64,000 bases of DNA from VFJL01 sp037147395 (lineage in GTDB: Bacteria > Pseudomonadota > Gammaproteobacteria > Burkholderiales > Nitrosomonadaceae), in assembly GCA_037147395.1 (NCBI GenBank), contig JBAWVG010000001.1, positions 1 through 64,000 on the forward strand, given 5' to 3'. How positions within the stretch are numbered: position 1 is the first letter of the stretch; each line of letters starts with the position of its first letter. Position numbers and translations under genes: made by a program. A model generated the notes under the pieces. That model saw only the letters and a program-made list of their open reading frames with translations. It searched no databases and was not told the origin of the DNA. Shown piece after piece: positions 17,394 to 27,736 of the stretch.

Positions 17394-18161
17394 TCAAGCT
17401 GCTTTCTTCAGGACTGTCATGAGCTTTTCGTGTTGTTGCGTTTCCTGTGTGCGAACAGAGAAACCATTTGAATAACGTAAATCGACATAAGTCAGATTCC
17501 TGTTCAACTGCGCCACGCTGCGGCTGTATGTTGAGACATAACGCAACAACCGCTCCTCCATCCGCTCACGCCCTAACTCAAGCACTGTTCCACTTTCCAG
17601 TTGAATCCTCCAGGCACGCCGAGGCGACAGGGTTAACTGCGTAATATCCTGCTGCAACGGTTGCAGCAATTTACTGAAAGCAATGTATTGCGCTGCCACA
17701 TCGAAAGAGCTTCCAGTTGGCCCGATGAGTATCGGCAGCTTCTCCTCTTTTCCAATAACCGTTCCGACAAATAGCTCTCCATGAGTATTTACAAATCCCT
17801 CCCCACCCCAGCGCGCGACCGCCACATGCTCTTCCAAAGTCACCTCTAGACCTTGTGGCCAATGCCGCCGCAAACTTGCAACTCTCACCCATGGCAACTT
17901 CTCGAATGCTTCACGCATTGTGTCTAGATCAATCCTTAGAAAGTTACCTGTAATCTCACTGCGAACTACTTTATCTATTTGCTCCCGAGTCACGTGCTTC
18001 AATTCACCATCGCTATAATTAGTGCCGCTGATACTCACCTGCTTTAACTGAATCGCTGGTGAGTTCACTACCCACGAGCCAATGCTGTAAGTTGCTGCAA
18101 GTGCAGCAACCCCAAATAGCAGATTACCCAATAGATGCAAGGTCTGGTGGTTATCCCACAT
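17394..18161 (-). CDS. ftsQ: Cell division protein FtsQ
   Basis: A 255-residue bitopic division protein that links FtsB/FtsL to the divisome. A short cytoplasmic tail is followed by a membrane helix (about 8-30). A POTRA domain follows (about 35-105), containing QLKQVSISGTNY and LPWVRVASLRRHWP, then the beta domain to the C-terminus. Its start overlaps the ddl stop by 11 bases. The length and arrangement are typical for betaproteobacteria. Confidence 0.92.
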   Translation of the reverse strand: MWDNHQTLHLLGNLLFGVAALAATYSIGSWVVNSPAIQLKQVSISGTNYSDGELKHVTREQIDKVVRSEITGNFLRIDLDTMREAFEKLPWVRVASLRRHWPQGLEVTLEEHVAVARWGGEGFVNTHGELFVGTVIGKEEKLPILIGPTGSSFDVAAQYIAFSKLLQPLQQDITQLTLSPRRAWRIQLESGTVLELGRERMEERLLRYVSTYSRSVAQLNRNLTYVDLRYSNGFSVRTQETQQHEKLMTVLKKAA

Positions 18162-19074
18162 GAGCTGACTCCAGTATCCTCACTACCAAATCCTCAAATG
18201 AGATTCCCGCTGCCTTTGCCGCCATTGGGACGAGGCTGTGATCGGTCATTCCGGGTGAAGTGTTTGTCTCTAAAAAATAAGCCTTCCCGAGTTTATCTAG
18301 CATTACATCCACCCTTCCCCAGCCCTCACATCCCAAGATCTTGTGTGCCTGTAGAGCTTGCGCTTGAATTTTCCGTTCCTCTCCTACGGACAGTCCGCTT
18401 GGACAAAAATAACAGGTGTCATTTGCGAAATACTTGGCTTGATAATCGTACAACCCCCCCGATGTTTCGATCCGTACCAGAGGTAATGAAATCTCTCCAA
18501 GAATTGCCGCCGTCAACTCTATTCCTTCGATGAATTGCTCTGCCAATACCACCGCGTCATGCTGTGCGGCCAACTTGTAGGCGGCTGGAAAACTTTCCTC
18601 TGTCATCACCTTGCTCAACCCTATTGTCGACCCTTCGCGCGACGGCTTGACGATAAGAGGAAGTCCCAATTCCCTCGTCACCTTGCCGAAATCGCTTTGT
18701 GCATCGAGTACGGCATAACGTGGCGTATTAATTCCTGCAGCCTGCCATAGCAGCTTGGTGCGCCACTTGTCCATCGCCAACGCACTCGCCATGACGCCGC
18801 TACCGGTATACGGCAACCCCATCAACTCCAGCGCACCTTGCACGGTTCCATCTTCCCCGTATCGCCCATGTAAGGCGATATGTGCTCGTTTGAAATCCTG
18901 CCGCAATAATTCTTCCATTGGCTGTTCGGCAGGGTCAAAAGGGTGTGCGTCCACGTTTCTTCGTCTTAATGCATCCAGCACAGCTTGCCCGCTCCTAAGT
19001 GAGATCGCGCGCTCTGCGGAGCGACCACCCAGGAGAACAGCCACTTTACCGAAGTCGTGATTATTCACGACCAA
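18151..19074 (-). CDS. ddl: D-alanine--D-alanine ligase
   Basis: A 307-residue ATP-grasp enzyme (DdlB type) that makes the D-Ala-D-Ala dipeptide for the wall precursor. VAVLLGGRSAERAISLRSG opens the protein. HGRYGEDGTVQG lies near 68, the ATP-grasp region KPSREGSTIGLSK near 148, and the Mg2+-binding FLETNTSPGMT near 273. The residue after ER is Ala rather than the more usual Glu. It overlaps ftsQ by 11 bases and murB by 10, consistent with coupled translation. Confidence 0.94.
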   Translation of the reverse strand: MVVNNHDFGKVAVLLGGRSAERAISLRSGQAVLDALRRRNVDAHPFDPAEQPMEELLRQDFKRAHIALHGRYGEDGTVQGALELMGLPYTGSGVMASALAMDKWRTKLLWQAAGINTPRYAVLDAQSDFGKVTRELGLPLIVKPSREGSTIGLSKVMTEESFPAAYKLAAQHDAVVLAEQFIEGIELTAAILGEISLPLVRIETSGGLYDYQAKYFANDTCYFCPSGLSVGEERKIQAQALQAHKILGCEGWGRVDVMLDKLGKAYFLETNTSPGMTDHSLVPMAAKAAGISFEDLVVRILESAHVG

Positions 19075-20096
19075 ATACTCCTGCTAGATAAGTCAATAGT
19101 CCCTTTTTTAAATTCATTACCAATCACTTCACCGATAATTCGCACTTCCTGTATCAACTCCACCCCAGTTCGCTCTTTCACCATTCTGCGGACTGCCACA
19201 ATTACCATTTCAATATCTAAAGCGGTGGCATTGTCGGCATTAACAATGAAATTAGCATGCTTAGTTGAAACCATTGCACCACCGATGCGAAATCCCTTTA
19301 ATCCGCATGTCTCGATTAATCTCGCGGCATGATCTTCCGGAGGATTACGGAACACTGAACCGGCATTTGGTAGATTCAATGGTTGGCTTTCGATCCTATA
19401 GGAGAGCAGCTCCTTGATCTTCCTGCGCGACGTTGAACTCTCTCCATTCTTTAGTCTGAACCAACCCCCTACAAACCACTCTTCGTCCCCAATACTTCCC
19501 AGCCCCGGGCGCAATGCCACATGCCGATAATCTATTGTGAAATTCTCAGGGTTATGTACCCGCAACTGACCGGCACGGTTGATCGTTTGAACATGCTCGA
19601 TAATTTTCCAGGTTTCGCTGCCGTAACAGCCGGCATTCATTGCTAAAGCTCCACCCACTGTCCCAGGTATGCCAGCCAAAAATTCGGCTCCTTCCAGACC
19701 ATTCACTGCTGCATATCGCGCCACCTTGGCACAGGCTACGCCCAACTCTGCATATATCAGCCCTCCATCTGAATCCTGTTGCTCTAAATGCAGCTCTCTC
19801 AGCCGTGCATGCGGCAGAATTATCGTGCCGCGTACCCCACCATCACGTACTAGCAGATTGCTGCCCAAACCAACTATATATACTGGCTCCCCTTCCGGTA
19901 AAACACGCATGAATTGAATAAGGTCGGCCATATCCTTAGGAATATAAACACGTTGCGCTTCACCCCCTACACGCCATGATGTGTGCCTTCTCATCGATTC
20001 ATTCATTCGCATCTCGCCGCGCAAGACTTCCCCCACGCTCCCCTTATCAAGCGCGCAAGAGTAATTCTTAAATTTGTTAGGCTCTGTCATATCCAT
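19065..20096 (-). CDS. murB: UDP-N-acetylenolpyruvoylglucosamine reductase
   Basis: A 343-residue FAD enzyme that reduces the enolpyruvyl group to give UDP-MurNAc. HTSWRVGG and the FAD loop GLGSNLLVRDGG are in the N-terminal half. GTVGGALAMNAGCYG follows, and the proton-donor serine is in NAGSVFRNP. There is a short N-terminal extension before the usual MRRHTSWRVGG block, so a shorter start is possible. The ATG begins immediately after the murC stop. Confidence 0.93.
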   Translation of the reverse strand: MDMTEPNKFKNYSCALDKGSVGEVLRGEMRMNESMRRHTSWRVGGEAQRVYIPKDMADLIQFMRVLPEGEPVYIVGLGSNLLVRDGGVRGTIILPHARLRELHLEQQDSDGGLIYAELGVACAKVARYAAVNGLEGAEFLAGIPGTVGGALAMNAGCYGSETWKIIEHVQTINRAGQLRVHNPENFTIDYRHVALRPGLGSIGDEEWFVGGWFRLKNGESSTSRRKIKELLSYRIESQPLNLPNAGSVFRNPPEDHAARLIETCGLKGFRIGGAMVSTKHANFIVNADNATALDIEMVIVAVRRMVKERTGVELIQEVRIIGEVIGNEFKKGTIDLSSRSIWS

Positions 20097-21512
20097 TCAT
20101 GCATCCCGCACCGCAGTAATAGATGCCGCAACTGCGCCCACCGACCCCGCTCCCATCACCAGGACTACATCGCCATCCTTCACCATTCTCCTGATAACGG
20201 CAGGCATCTCATCCACTGTCTCCACATAAATTGGCTCTACCTTTCCTCGTATTCTTACTGCTCGCGCTAATGACCTACTATCGGCAGCCACAATAGGCGC
20301 CTCACCCGCGGGATAGACTTCCGTCAATATCAACACATCAGTAGTTGATAGAACCTTAACAAAGTCCTCAAATACATCGCGCGTACGCGAATACCGATGC
20401 GGCTGAAATGCCAGCATTAAACGACGACCAGGAAACGCTCCGCGCGCAGCCGCAATAGTCGCAGCCATTTCTACGGGGTGATGACCATAGTCATCAACCA
20501 ATGTGAAACTGCCGTTTTGATGATTTTCTTTACCGCCTATCCTGATCTCGCCATGCCGCTGGAATCGCCGCCCTACCCCTGTGAATCCAGCTAGGGCCTT
20601 GACGATAAACTCATCTGCCACTCCTACCTCGTCCCCCACGGCAATTGCTGCCAATGCATTTTGTACGTTATGCAAACCCGGCAGATTCAGCGTTATGTCA
20701 AGCTCGCGCGCTTTTCCACTCCCCCTCACTAATGCGGTAAAGCACATCTTCCCTCCGCTGTGACGAATATTCACAGCACTCACCATTGCCTTATCTGATA
20801 GGCCGTATGTTGTAATGGGCCTAGCGATAGCGGACATGATTTCACTTACATTCTCATCGTCTATACACAGCATCACCATCCCGTAAAAAGGCAAATGCTG
20901 CACAAAATCTACAAATGCCTGCTTAAGTCTGGCGAAATCATGTCCGTAGGTCTCCATATGATCGGCATCGATATTGGTGATTACCGCCAGCACCGGCTGT
21001 AGACAGAGGAATGAAGCATCCGATTCGTCCGCTTCAACCACGATGAATTCACCACTACCTAGTCTGGCATTTGTACCCGCAGCCTCTAATCTGCCGCCAA
21101 TAACGAAAGTTGGATCCATTCCCGCTTCTGCCAGAATGCTGGCAATCAGGCTGGTGGTGGTTGTCTTGCCATGAGTCCCTGCGACGGCGATGCCTTGTCG
21201 CAACCTCATCAGTTCCGCCAACATCATTACGCGCGGCACCACTGGAATATTGCGCTCATGTGCCTCGATCACTTCTGGATTGTCTGGTTGAACTGCAGTT
21301 GATGTTACGACGACGTCTGCTGACCCCACCTGAACACGTGCATGCCCCTGATAGATGGTGATGCCCAGACGTTTTAGTTGTCGCGTTATCATACTGTCAG
21401 ATAAGTCTGAGCCACTCACTTGGTAACCCAAGTTAAACATCACCTCTGCAATTCCACTCATACCAGAGCCGCCAATACCAACAAAATGAATGTGTTTGAC
21501 TTTATGCTTCAT
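20097..21512 (-). CDS. murC: UDP-N-acetylmuramate--L-alanine ligase
   Basis: A 471-residue Mur ligase that adds L-Ala to UDP-MurNAc. The N-terminal Rossmann motif is FVGIGGSGMSGIAEV (about 10-24), the ATP loop GTHGKTTTTS (about 114-123) and the central EADESDASFL near 175. The C-terminal domain holds DDYGHHPVEM near 340 and AFQPHRYSRT near 369. It is followed directly by murB and preceded by murG with a 10-base gap. Confidence 0.95.
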   Translation of the reverse strand: MKHKVKHIHFVGIGGSGMSGIAEVMFNLGYQVSGSDLSDSMITRQLKRLGITIYQGHARVQVGSADVVVTSTAVQPDNPEVIEAHERNIPVVPRVMMLAELMRLRQGIAVAGTHGKTTTTSLIASILAEAGMDPTFVIGGRLEAAGTNARLGSGEFIVVEADESDASFLCLQPVLAVITNIDADHMETYGHDFARLKQAFVDFVQHLPFYGMVMLCIDDENVSEIMSAIARPITTYGLSDKAMVSAVNIRHSGGKMCFTALVRGSGKARELDITLNLPGLHNVQNALAAIAVGDEVGVADEFIVKALAGFTGVGRRFQRHGEIRIGGKENHQNGSFTLVDDYGHHPVEMAATIAAARGAFPGRRLMLAFQPHRYSRTRDVFEDFVKVLSTTDVLILTEVYPAGEAPIVAADSRSLARAVRIRGKVEPIYVETVDEMPAVIRRMVKDGDVVLVMGAGSVGAVAASITAVRDA

Positions 21513-21522
21513 GATTTGTGGC

Positions 21523-22656
21523 TCATGTCCTTGCCAACTTCATACAAACTTCAGCCACTACTTGAGTCGCATCAGGTTTCGCTAGTGAACGTGCTTTTAC
21601 TGCCATCTCTGTTAACTTTTCACGACTTAATTCCGTTAAGAGTGTTGCCAGCCTTTGTGGGGTCAGCTCATTTTGTGGAATCAACACCGCAGCATCTTGG
21701 TCGCTCAGAAATCTTGCATTATTTGTTTGGTGGTCATCTACGGCGTATGGGAACGGCACCAGTATGCTCGCCACTCCAGCTGCCGCCAGCTCTGCAATTG
21801 TGAGTGCGCCGGCCCGACAAATCACAAGATCACATGCAGCATAACAAGCGGCCATATCCTCGATGAAGGCTACTAGATCGCCCGTCACCCCAGCATCCTC
21901 ATAATTTTTTGTTAGCCTCTCCAGATGCTTCGTGCCGGCCTGATGCATCACCCTTGGCCGCCTGTCTTCTGAGATTAACTTCAATGCCTGGGGCACTATA
22001 GTATTCAGTGCATGCGCGCCTAAGCTACCGCCTATCACCAGCAGTCCCAACCTTTGACCATCACTCTTACCTCGACCGGGATACCTTTTCTCTGGTCCGG
22101 CCAACTGCGCGATCGCATTGCGCACCGGGTTACCTGAGAACATTGCCTTCTTATTGCTTTTAATTGCGTTTGGAAAACCCAGTAAGACTTTATCTGCAAA
22201 TTTTGCCAGTGCTCTATTGGTAAGGCCCGCTATCGAATTCTGTTCATGTATTACCAACGGCTTACCCAATATCACAGCCATCATGCCACCCGGAAAGGCC
22301 GGATATCCACCCAGTCCTAATACCACGTCGGGACGCACCTGACAGATCACCCGGGCGCTTTGCCAAAATGCTCGCAACAACTGCATCGGTAGCGCCAACC
22401 ATGCCAGGATGCTCTTGCCCCGCACTCCAGAGAATTGAATAACTCTTGTGTCATACCCCCGTTGAGGCACCAAGACGGTCTCCATCCCTCCCTCAGTTCC
22501 CAGCCACACAACGTGCCAACCCGCTGCCTTCATGTACTCCGCTACGGCTAATCCCGGAAACACGTGACCACCAGTTCCTCCAGCCATGATCAAGACAGTT
22601 CGTGCCAAGTCCGCACTCTCCCATTTATTTCCAACGGATACTCGCTCATAAGGCAA
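21523..22656 (-). CDS. murG: Lipid II-forming GlcNAc transferase MurG
   Basis: A 377-residue GT28 enzyme that adds GlcNAc to lipid I on the inner face of the membrane. The first G-loop is MAGGTGGHVFPGLAVA and the second VIGGSLGAHALN. The donor-binding block CRAGALTIAELAAAG is followed by FPYAVDDHQTNNA. About 20 residues precede the usual start of the family. The ATG at 22656 overlaps the ftsW end by 11 bases, so the longer form may be real through coupling. Confidence 0.94.
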   Translation of the reverse strand: MPYERVSVGNKWESADLARTVLIMAGGTGGHVFPGLAVAEYMKAAGWHVVWLGTEGGMETVLVPQRGYDTRVIQFSGVRGKSILAWLALPMQLLRAFWQSARVICQVRPDVVLGLGGYPAFPGGMMAVILGKPLVIHEQNSIAGLTNRALAKFADKVLLGFPNAIKSNKKAMFSGNPVRNAIAQLAGPEKRYPGRGKSDGQRLGLLVIGGSLGAHALNTIVPQALKLISEDRRPRVMHQAGTKHLERLTKNYEDAGVTGDLVAFIEDMAACYAACDLVICRAGALTIAELAAAGVASILVPFPYAVDDHQTNNARFLSDQDAAVLIPQNELTPQRLATLLTELSREKLTEMAVKARSLAKPDATQVVAEVCMKLART

Positions 22657-23800
22657 ACCCCCGCATAAGCTGTCTATTTTCCCAATCTACCCGTAGTAAC
22701 ACCGCAAGCGCGACGCAATTAGCAACAATACTGCTGCCACCGAAACTCATCAGCGGCAAGGTCAGTCCTTTGGTCGGCAATATCCCCATGTTCACCCCCA
22801 TATTGATAAGAGCTTGCACCCCTAACCATACGCCGATGCCTTGTGCCACCAACGCGGAGAAATGCCGTTCCCGCATCGTAGCCTGACGTCCTATCACAAA
22901 GGCTCGTATCACCAGTCCCGCAAACAACATCACCACCGCTGTCACACCGATAAAACCTAATTCTTCTGCAATTACCGCCAACAAGAAATCGGTATGCGCT
23001 TCTGGCAGATAAAAAAGTTTTTCCACGCTACCGCCCAGTCCGACACCCAGCCACTCACCTCGCCCGAACGCAATTAAGGCGTGACTTAGCTGGTAGCCTT
23101 TTCCATACGGATCAGTCCACGGATCCATGAATCCTACAATACGTTGCATCCGGTAAGGTTCAATCCAGATTAGCGCCAATAGGCCAATGATTAGGATGCT
23201 GGTTAACCCCACAAACATCTTTATGTTGACCCCCCCCAGAAAGAGAGTAGCCATCACAATGGCGGTGATAACGACAAATGCCCCGAAGTCTGGCTCTTTT
23301 AACAATAACAAACCGATCACCAACATCACAACCAACATTGGGAAGAACCCTTTTCGAAAACTATCTAGGTGCGCCCTCTTCCGTATGGTGTAATCGGCAG
23401 CGTAAATCACCGCAAATAACTTCATGAACTCAGATGGCTGTAAATTCACTACAAACAGTGATAGCCAACGACGACTTCCATTAACTTCGCGCCCTATTCC
23501 GGGAATGAGTACTAATATCAGCATTAGCACCCCCAATAAAAATAGAGGGAATGAGTACTTTTGCCATACCAGCATCGGTACCTGAAACGCAATCAAACCG
23601 ACCAGTAAACCCACCACCAGATAAGCACCATGCCGTACAAGAAAATGGGCTGCGTACCCACCAGTACCTTTACCTGCCTCAGCGATTGCAATAGAAGCGG
23701 AGTAGACCATTACTAGTCCCAGGCTCAGCAACAGTACCGCCGACCAAATTAAAGTCTGATCAAAATCTAATGGGTTACTGATGTCAGTCCGATAAATCAT
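22646..23800 (-). CDS. ftsW: Lipid II polymerase FtsW (SEDS family)
   Basis: A 384-residue polytopic membrane protein with about ten helices, the SEDS-family glycan polymerase of the divisome. Family landmarks are the N-terminal SLGLVMVYSAS, GSRRWLSLFVVNLQPSEFMK around 108-127, HTDFLLAVIAEELGFIGV around 280 and the C-terminal GLTLPLMSFGGSS. It works with the transpeptidase FtsI, encoded in the same cluster. It overlaps murD by 4 bases. Confidence 0.95.
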   Translation of the reverse strand: MIYRTDISNPLDFDQTLIWSAVLLLSLGLVMVYSASIAIAEAGKGTGGYAAHFLVRHGAYLVVGLLVGLIAFQVPMLVWQKYSFPLFLLGVLMLILVLIPGIGREVNGSRRWLSLFVVNLQPSEFMKLFAVIYAADYTIRKRAHLDSFRKGFFPMLVVMLVIGLLLLKEPDFGAFVVITAIVMATLFLGGVNIKMFVGLTSILIIGLLALIWIEPYRMQRIVGFMDPWTDPYGKGYQLSHALIAFGRGEWLGVGLGGSVEKLFYLPEAHTDFLLAVIAEELGFIGVTAVVMLFAGLVIRAFVIGRQATMRERHFSALVAQGIGVWLGVQALINMGVNMGILPTKGLTLPLMSFGGSSIVANCVALAVLLRVDWENRQLMRGFAL

Positions 23801-25212
23801 TGACTTAAGCCTCGATCAACCTTGGCTGGGACTCTTGCAGCTAAATTCCTGACTGCTGCAATGAATACCTCCGCTCGGTGTACATAATTTCTAAACATAT
23901 CGAGGCTGGCACAAGCGGGCGACATCAGCACCGCATCGCCTTGCTGCGCTAGCACCAAGCCTTTTTGCACCGCCTCTTCCATCGTCTTTGCCTGATGCAC
24001 CGGCACGGTGCTGCCGGCAAGCACAGCCTCAATCTTTTTTGCATCACGCCCAATCAAAATTACCGCACGTGCGCGCTCCAGCACTGCGCCTTTCAACGGT
24101 GTAAAGTCCTGCCCCTTTCCATCGCCACCGGCGATCAGCACCACCCGTTGTGTCATGCCGTTCAATGCTGCAACTGTAGCGCCGACATTAGTACCCTTTG
24201 AGTCGTCGTAAAATGTGACGCCTCCGATCGTTGCCACTTTTTCTACCCGATGAGGGAGTCCCTTAAACTCTCGTAAAGCCTGCAACAATGGTCCAAAAGG
24301 TAGCTCCATGGCGCGGCATAACCCCAGCGCGGCGAGCGCATTAACTGCATTGTGCTGACCGGTCAGAGTTAACTCACTTGTTTTCATTAAGCGTGTTTCC
24401 CCCTGTACCAACCATGTATCACCGCTCTCATGCAACAAACCAAAATCACTCTCTGCAACCGGCGCATCTGAACCAAACGTTATCTGCTTTCTTCCTGGAA
24501 CAGCCATTACACGTACCATCGGGTCATCCCTGTTAAGAATCTGGGCACCTACTGTTTCGCTCAGGAATATCCTTTCTTTTGCCGCAGCATAATCTGACAT
24601 ACCTGCATATCGGTCGAAATGGTCCTCGCATAAATTCAGCACTGTCGCCGCATCAGGGTTGAGACTTCGTGTCGTTTCCAATTGAAAACTGGAAAGCTCC
24701 AATACCCATACCCGAGGTAACTTGCCAGAGTCTTCCCGTCTCATCAGTGCATCTAATACCGCCGGACCTATATTGCCCGCCACCTCGACATCACACCCAG
24801 CTTGCTTCACCATTGCCCCCACCATGGCGGTTACCGTTGTCTTACCATTTGAACCGGTGATTGCCAGAACTCTTGGTTCTGGACGGCCAAGTTGTCTAAT
24901 CGCCAAAGCGAAAAACTCAACATCACCCACTACCGAAATACCCCGCTTTATTGCCTCCTGCACCAATGGCTCTTCTAGCGGCATGCCAGGGCTAACTGCT
25001 ATGAGGTCTATCCCTGAAAATATCTCAGCGACAAATTTACCGGTGAATACCTGCGTAACGGGTACAATTCTTCGTATCGCATCCAGATTAGGTGGCGCCA
25101 TACGACTGTCAGCGACACGCACATTCGAACCTTGGTGCGCCAACCACTTAGTCATGGATAATCCGGTTTCACCCATCCCCAGTACCAGTACAGTTTTACC
25201 TTGTAAATTCAT
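23797..25212 (-). CDS. murD: UDP-N-acetylmuramoyl-L-alanine--D-glutamate ligase
   Basis: A 471-residue Mur ligase that adds D-Glu. VLGMGETGLSMTKWL opens the UDP-binding domain, GSNGKTTVTAM is the ATP loop (about 119-129), and LSSFQLETT and NLCEDHFDRY follow. The C-terminal domain carries YDDSKGTNVGAT (about 336) and LMSPACASLDMF (about 432), which contact the Glu substrate. It lies 19 bp after mraY. Confidence 0.95.
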   Translation of the reverse strand: MNLQGKTVLVLGMGETGLSMTKWLAHQGSNVRVADSRMAPPNLDAIRRIVPVTQVFTGKFVAEIFSGIDLIAVSPGMPLEEPLVQEAIKRGISVVGDVEFFALAIRQLGRPEPRVLAITGSNGKTTVTAMVGAMVKQAGCDVEVAGNIGPAVLDALMRREDSGKLPRVWVLELSSFQLETTRSLNPDAATVLNLCEDHFDRYAGMSDYAAAKERIFLSETVGAQILNRDDPMVRVMAVPGRKQITFGSDAPVAESDFGLLHESGDTWLVQGETRLMKTSELTLTGQHNAVNALAALGLCRAMELPFGPLLQALREFKGLPHRVEKVATIGGVTFYDDSKGTNVGATVAALNGMTQRVVLIAGGDGKGQDFTPLKGAVLERARAVILIGRDAKKIEAVLAGSTVPVHQAKTMEEAVQKGLVLAQQGDAVLMSPACASLDMFRNYVHRAEVFIAAVRNLAARVPAKVDRGLSQ

Positions 25213-25231
25213 AGCGCCACTTCTTGATCTT

Positions 25232-26317
25232 TCATCTCAATTTCAATGTCGATAGACCAATCAGTACCAACATCATGGTAATAATCCAGAACCTCACCAC
25301 CACTTGATTCTCTTTCCAACCTTTCAGCTCATAGTGATGATGCAGTGGTGCCATCCTAAAAATTCGTTTTCCTGTCATTTTGAATGACGCCACTTGCAAC
25401 ATTACAGATAGGGTCTCCACCACAAACACCCCCCCCATGATGACTAACACAATCTCCTGACGCACAATCACCGTTACCACGCCCAGTGCAGCACCCAAGG
25501 CCAGCGCACCAACATCACCCATGAACACCTCTGCTGGATATGCGTTGAACCATAGGAAAGCAAGTCCCGCACCTGCCATAGCGGCACAGAAAACAGCCAG
25601 CTCACCCACATGCGGCACATAAGGAATGCCAAGATATTTCGCGAATACTGCATGACCTGTCACATAGGCAAACACCGCCAAGGCACTACTGATCATTACA
25701 GTTGGCATGATAGCCAAACCGTCCAACCCATCAGTGAGGTTGACCGCATTGCTAGTTCCAACGATGACAAAATAGGTCAACATCACAAAACCGAATATTC
25801 CAAGCGGGATTACTACCTGCTTGAAGAAAGGTACGATTAAACTCGTTTGTGCTGGCAAACTTGCTGTGATCGCTAAATATAACGCCACCGAAATTGCAAT
25901 TAAGGATTGCCAAAAGAACTTGGACTTCGCTGATATCCCTTTGGGGTTTCGATATACCACCTTGCGATAGTCATCCACCCAACCGACCACACCAAAACCC
26001 AGTGTAGTCAGCAGTACCACCCACACATAACGATTGCTCAAGTCCGACCACAATAGGGTGGTGATGGCGATAGATACCAATATTAATGCGCCACCCATAG
26101 TCGGCGTTCCTGCTTTGATAAGGTGTGACTGTGGGCCATCATCACGTACTGACTGTCCGATTTTATAAGCGGTAAGCTTGCGTATCATGGCCGGGCCGAC
26201 TGCAAATGAGATCGCCAGTGCAGTTAATGCTGCGAATACTGCACGTAACGTAATGTAATTGAACACGTTAAATGCTCGGATATCTTGAGACATCCATTGA
26301 GCGAGTTCTAGCAACAT
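25232..26317 (-). CDS. mraY: Phospho-N-acetylmuramoyl-pentapeptide-transferase
   Basis: A 361-residue, ten-helix membrane enzyme that transfers phospho-MurNAc-pentapeptide to undecaprenyl phosphate, making lipid I. The family signatures are KAGTPTMGGALIL (about 68), the aspartate pair WVDDYRK (about 112), NLTDGLDGLAIMP (about 192), FMGDVGALALG (about 266) and PLHHHYELKGWKE near the C-terminus. Its order between murF and murD is standard. Confidence 0.96.
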   Translation of the reverse strand: MLLELAQWMSQDIRAFNVFNYITLRAVFAALTALAISFAVGPAMIRKLTAYKIGQSVRDDGPQSHLIKAGTPTMGGALILVSIAITTLLWSDLSNRYVWVVLLTTLGFGVVGWVDDYRKVVYRNPKGISAKSKFFWQSLIAISVALYLAITASLPAQTSLIVPFFKQVVIPLGIFGFVMLTYFVIVGTSNAVNLTDGLDGLAIMPTVMISSALAVFAYVTGHAVFAKYLGIPYVPHVGELAVFCAAMAGAGLAFLWFNAYPAEVFMGDVGALALGAALGVVTVIVRQEIVLVIMGGVFVVETLSVMLQVASFKMTGKRIFRMAPLHHHYELKGWKENQVVVRFWIITMMLVLIGLSTLKLR

Positions 26318-26377
26318 AACGACTGCGCTATTGAAATTTGTTTTTTTATTGTCATTCCATGCTTAAGAATTGACTAC

Positions 26378-27736
26378 TCATGACTCGATAGCCTTGATCA
26401 CTCGTTCCATTTGCATGAAGCGCGAGCCCTTGACCAGTACCGTGACATTTTCTGCCAACTGACCCTTAACTTCAGCTACCAACTCCTCGATCCGCTCAAA
26501 GTGCCGCGCACCCTTACCAAATTTAGCCACGGTAGCTGCGCTTAATTCACCCAATGCAAATAGCCTATCCACTCCTGCAAGACGAGCCTCTTCACCGATC
26601 CGCTCGTGAAGAGTTACTGCATTTGAACCTAGCTCCCCCATATCCCCCAACACCAGGATTTTTTTACCTTGAGCGGCTGCGAGCACAGCTATAGCTGCTC
26701 GGACCGATTCCGGGTTGGCGTTATAACTGTCATCTATCAATATCGCCTCATGCAGTCCACATTTTTTCTGCATTCGACCTTTTATCCCACTGAAATTTCT
26801 TAGCCCTTGCGCTATGGTATCTTTATCAATACCCATTGCCGTTGTGGCAGCCGCAGCTGCTAGTGCGTTACGGATGTTATGCTCACCCGGGACCTGCAAT
26901 GACACTTCCTCCATCCCATCTGGAAGCATCAGATTCATCTTGGTATTAAATAAACCCATCTGATAACGCGCGCTCACTGCTGCCCCCAAGCAAAAACCAA
27001 AATCAATTACTCGTCTGTTTCCTGCAAGTTGCCGCCATAACGGCGCATATACGTCATCAGCATTAATGACCGCCACCCCCGTTAATCCCAATCCCTCGAA
27101 AATCTCACCCTTGGCGCGAGCTACCGCCTCCACTGAACCCAAACCATCAAGATGCGCCTCGCCAGCATTGTTTATCAGAGCCACATTAGGCTTCGCTAGT
27201 TTGCTGAGGTATTCGATTTCCCTTGTGTGATTCATACCCATTTCAATCACCGCATAGTCATGCTTTTCACGCATTCTCAACAACGTCTGCGGTACTCCGA
27301 TATCATTGTTAAGATTACCTTCCGTTGCCAATACCTTATCTGCACTACCTACCTCCTGTGACAGTATGGAAGCAACCATTTCTTTCACGGTTGTCTTGCC
27401 GTTGCTCCCCGTTACTGCCACCAATGGCATCGTAAATCGCTCGCGCCAGTGTCCGGCAAGCTGCCCTAGACCCAAGCGCGTATCTTTCATTAATATTAAG
27501 GGAATCCCTAATCCCTGATTTTTGATTCCCGCTGCTTTGCTCACCATTGCCGCTACTGCACCTTTCTCGTGCGCTATCGCTACGAACTCATCGCCTTCGA
27601 ACCGCTCTCCTTTCAGTCCAACAAATAAATCACCACTTTCTGCCTTTCGACTATCGGTGCTAACCCCGGTAAAAAAGACATCTTTACCTCGCCACTCTAC
27701 ATCCAGTGCAAGCGCCGCTTCCTTCACCGTCATCAT
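26378..27736 (-). CDS. murF: UDP-N-acetylmuramoyl-tripeptide--D-alanyl-D-alanine ligase
   Basis: A 452-residue Mur ligase that joins the D-Ala-D-Ala dipeptide to the UDP-MurNAc tripeptide. FTGVSTDSRKAESGDLFVGL is the N-terminal substrate domain, GSNGKTTVKEM the ATP loop (about 110-120), NNAGEAHLDGLGS the metal-binding segment, and LIDDSYNANPESVRAA the C-terminal block. Its start overlaps the murE stop by 4 bases. Confidence 0.95.
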   Translation of the reverse strand: MMTVKEAALALDVEWRGKDVFFTGVSTDSRKAESGDLFVGLKGERFEGDEFVAIAHEKGAVAAMVSKAAGIKNQGLGIPLILMKDTRLGLGQLAGHWRERFTMPLVAVTGSNGKTTVKEMVASILSQEVGSADKVLATEGNLNNDIGVPQTLLRMREKHDYAVIEMGMNHTREIEYLSKLAKPNVALINNAGEAHLDGLGSVEAVARAKGEIFEGLGLTGVAVINADDVYAPLWRQLAGNRRVIDFGFCLGAAVSARYQMGLFNTKMNLMLPDGMEEVSLQVPGEHNIRNALAAAAATTAMGIDKDTIAQGLRNFSGIKGRMQKKCGLHEAILIDDSYNANPESVRAAIAVLAAAQGKKILVLGDMGELGSNAVTLHERIGEEARLAGVDRLFALGELSAATVAKFGKGARHFERIEELVAEVKGQLAENVTVLVKGSRFMQMERVIKAIES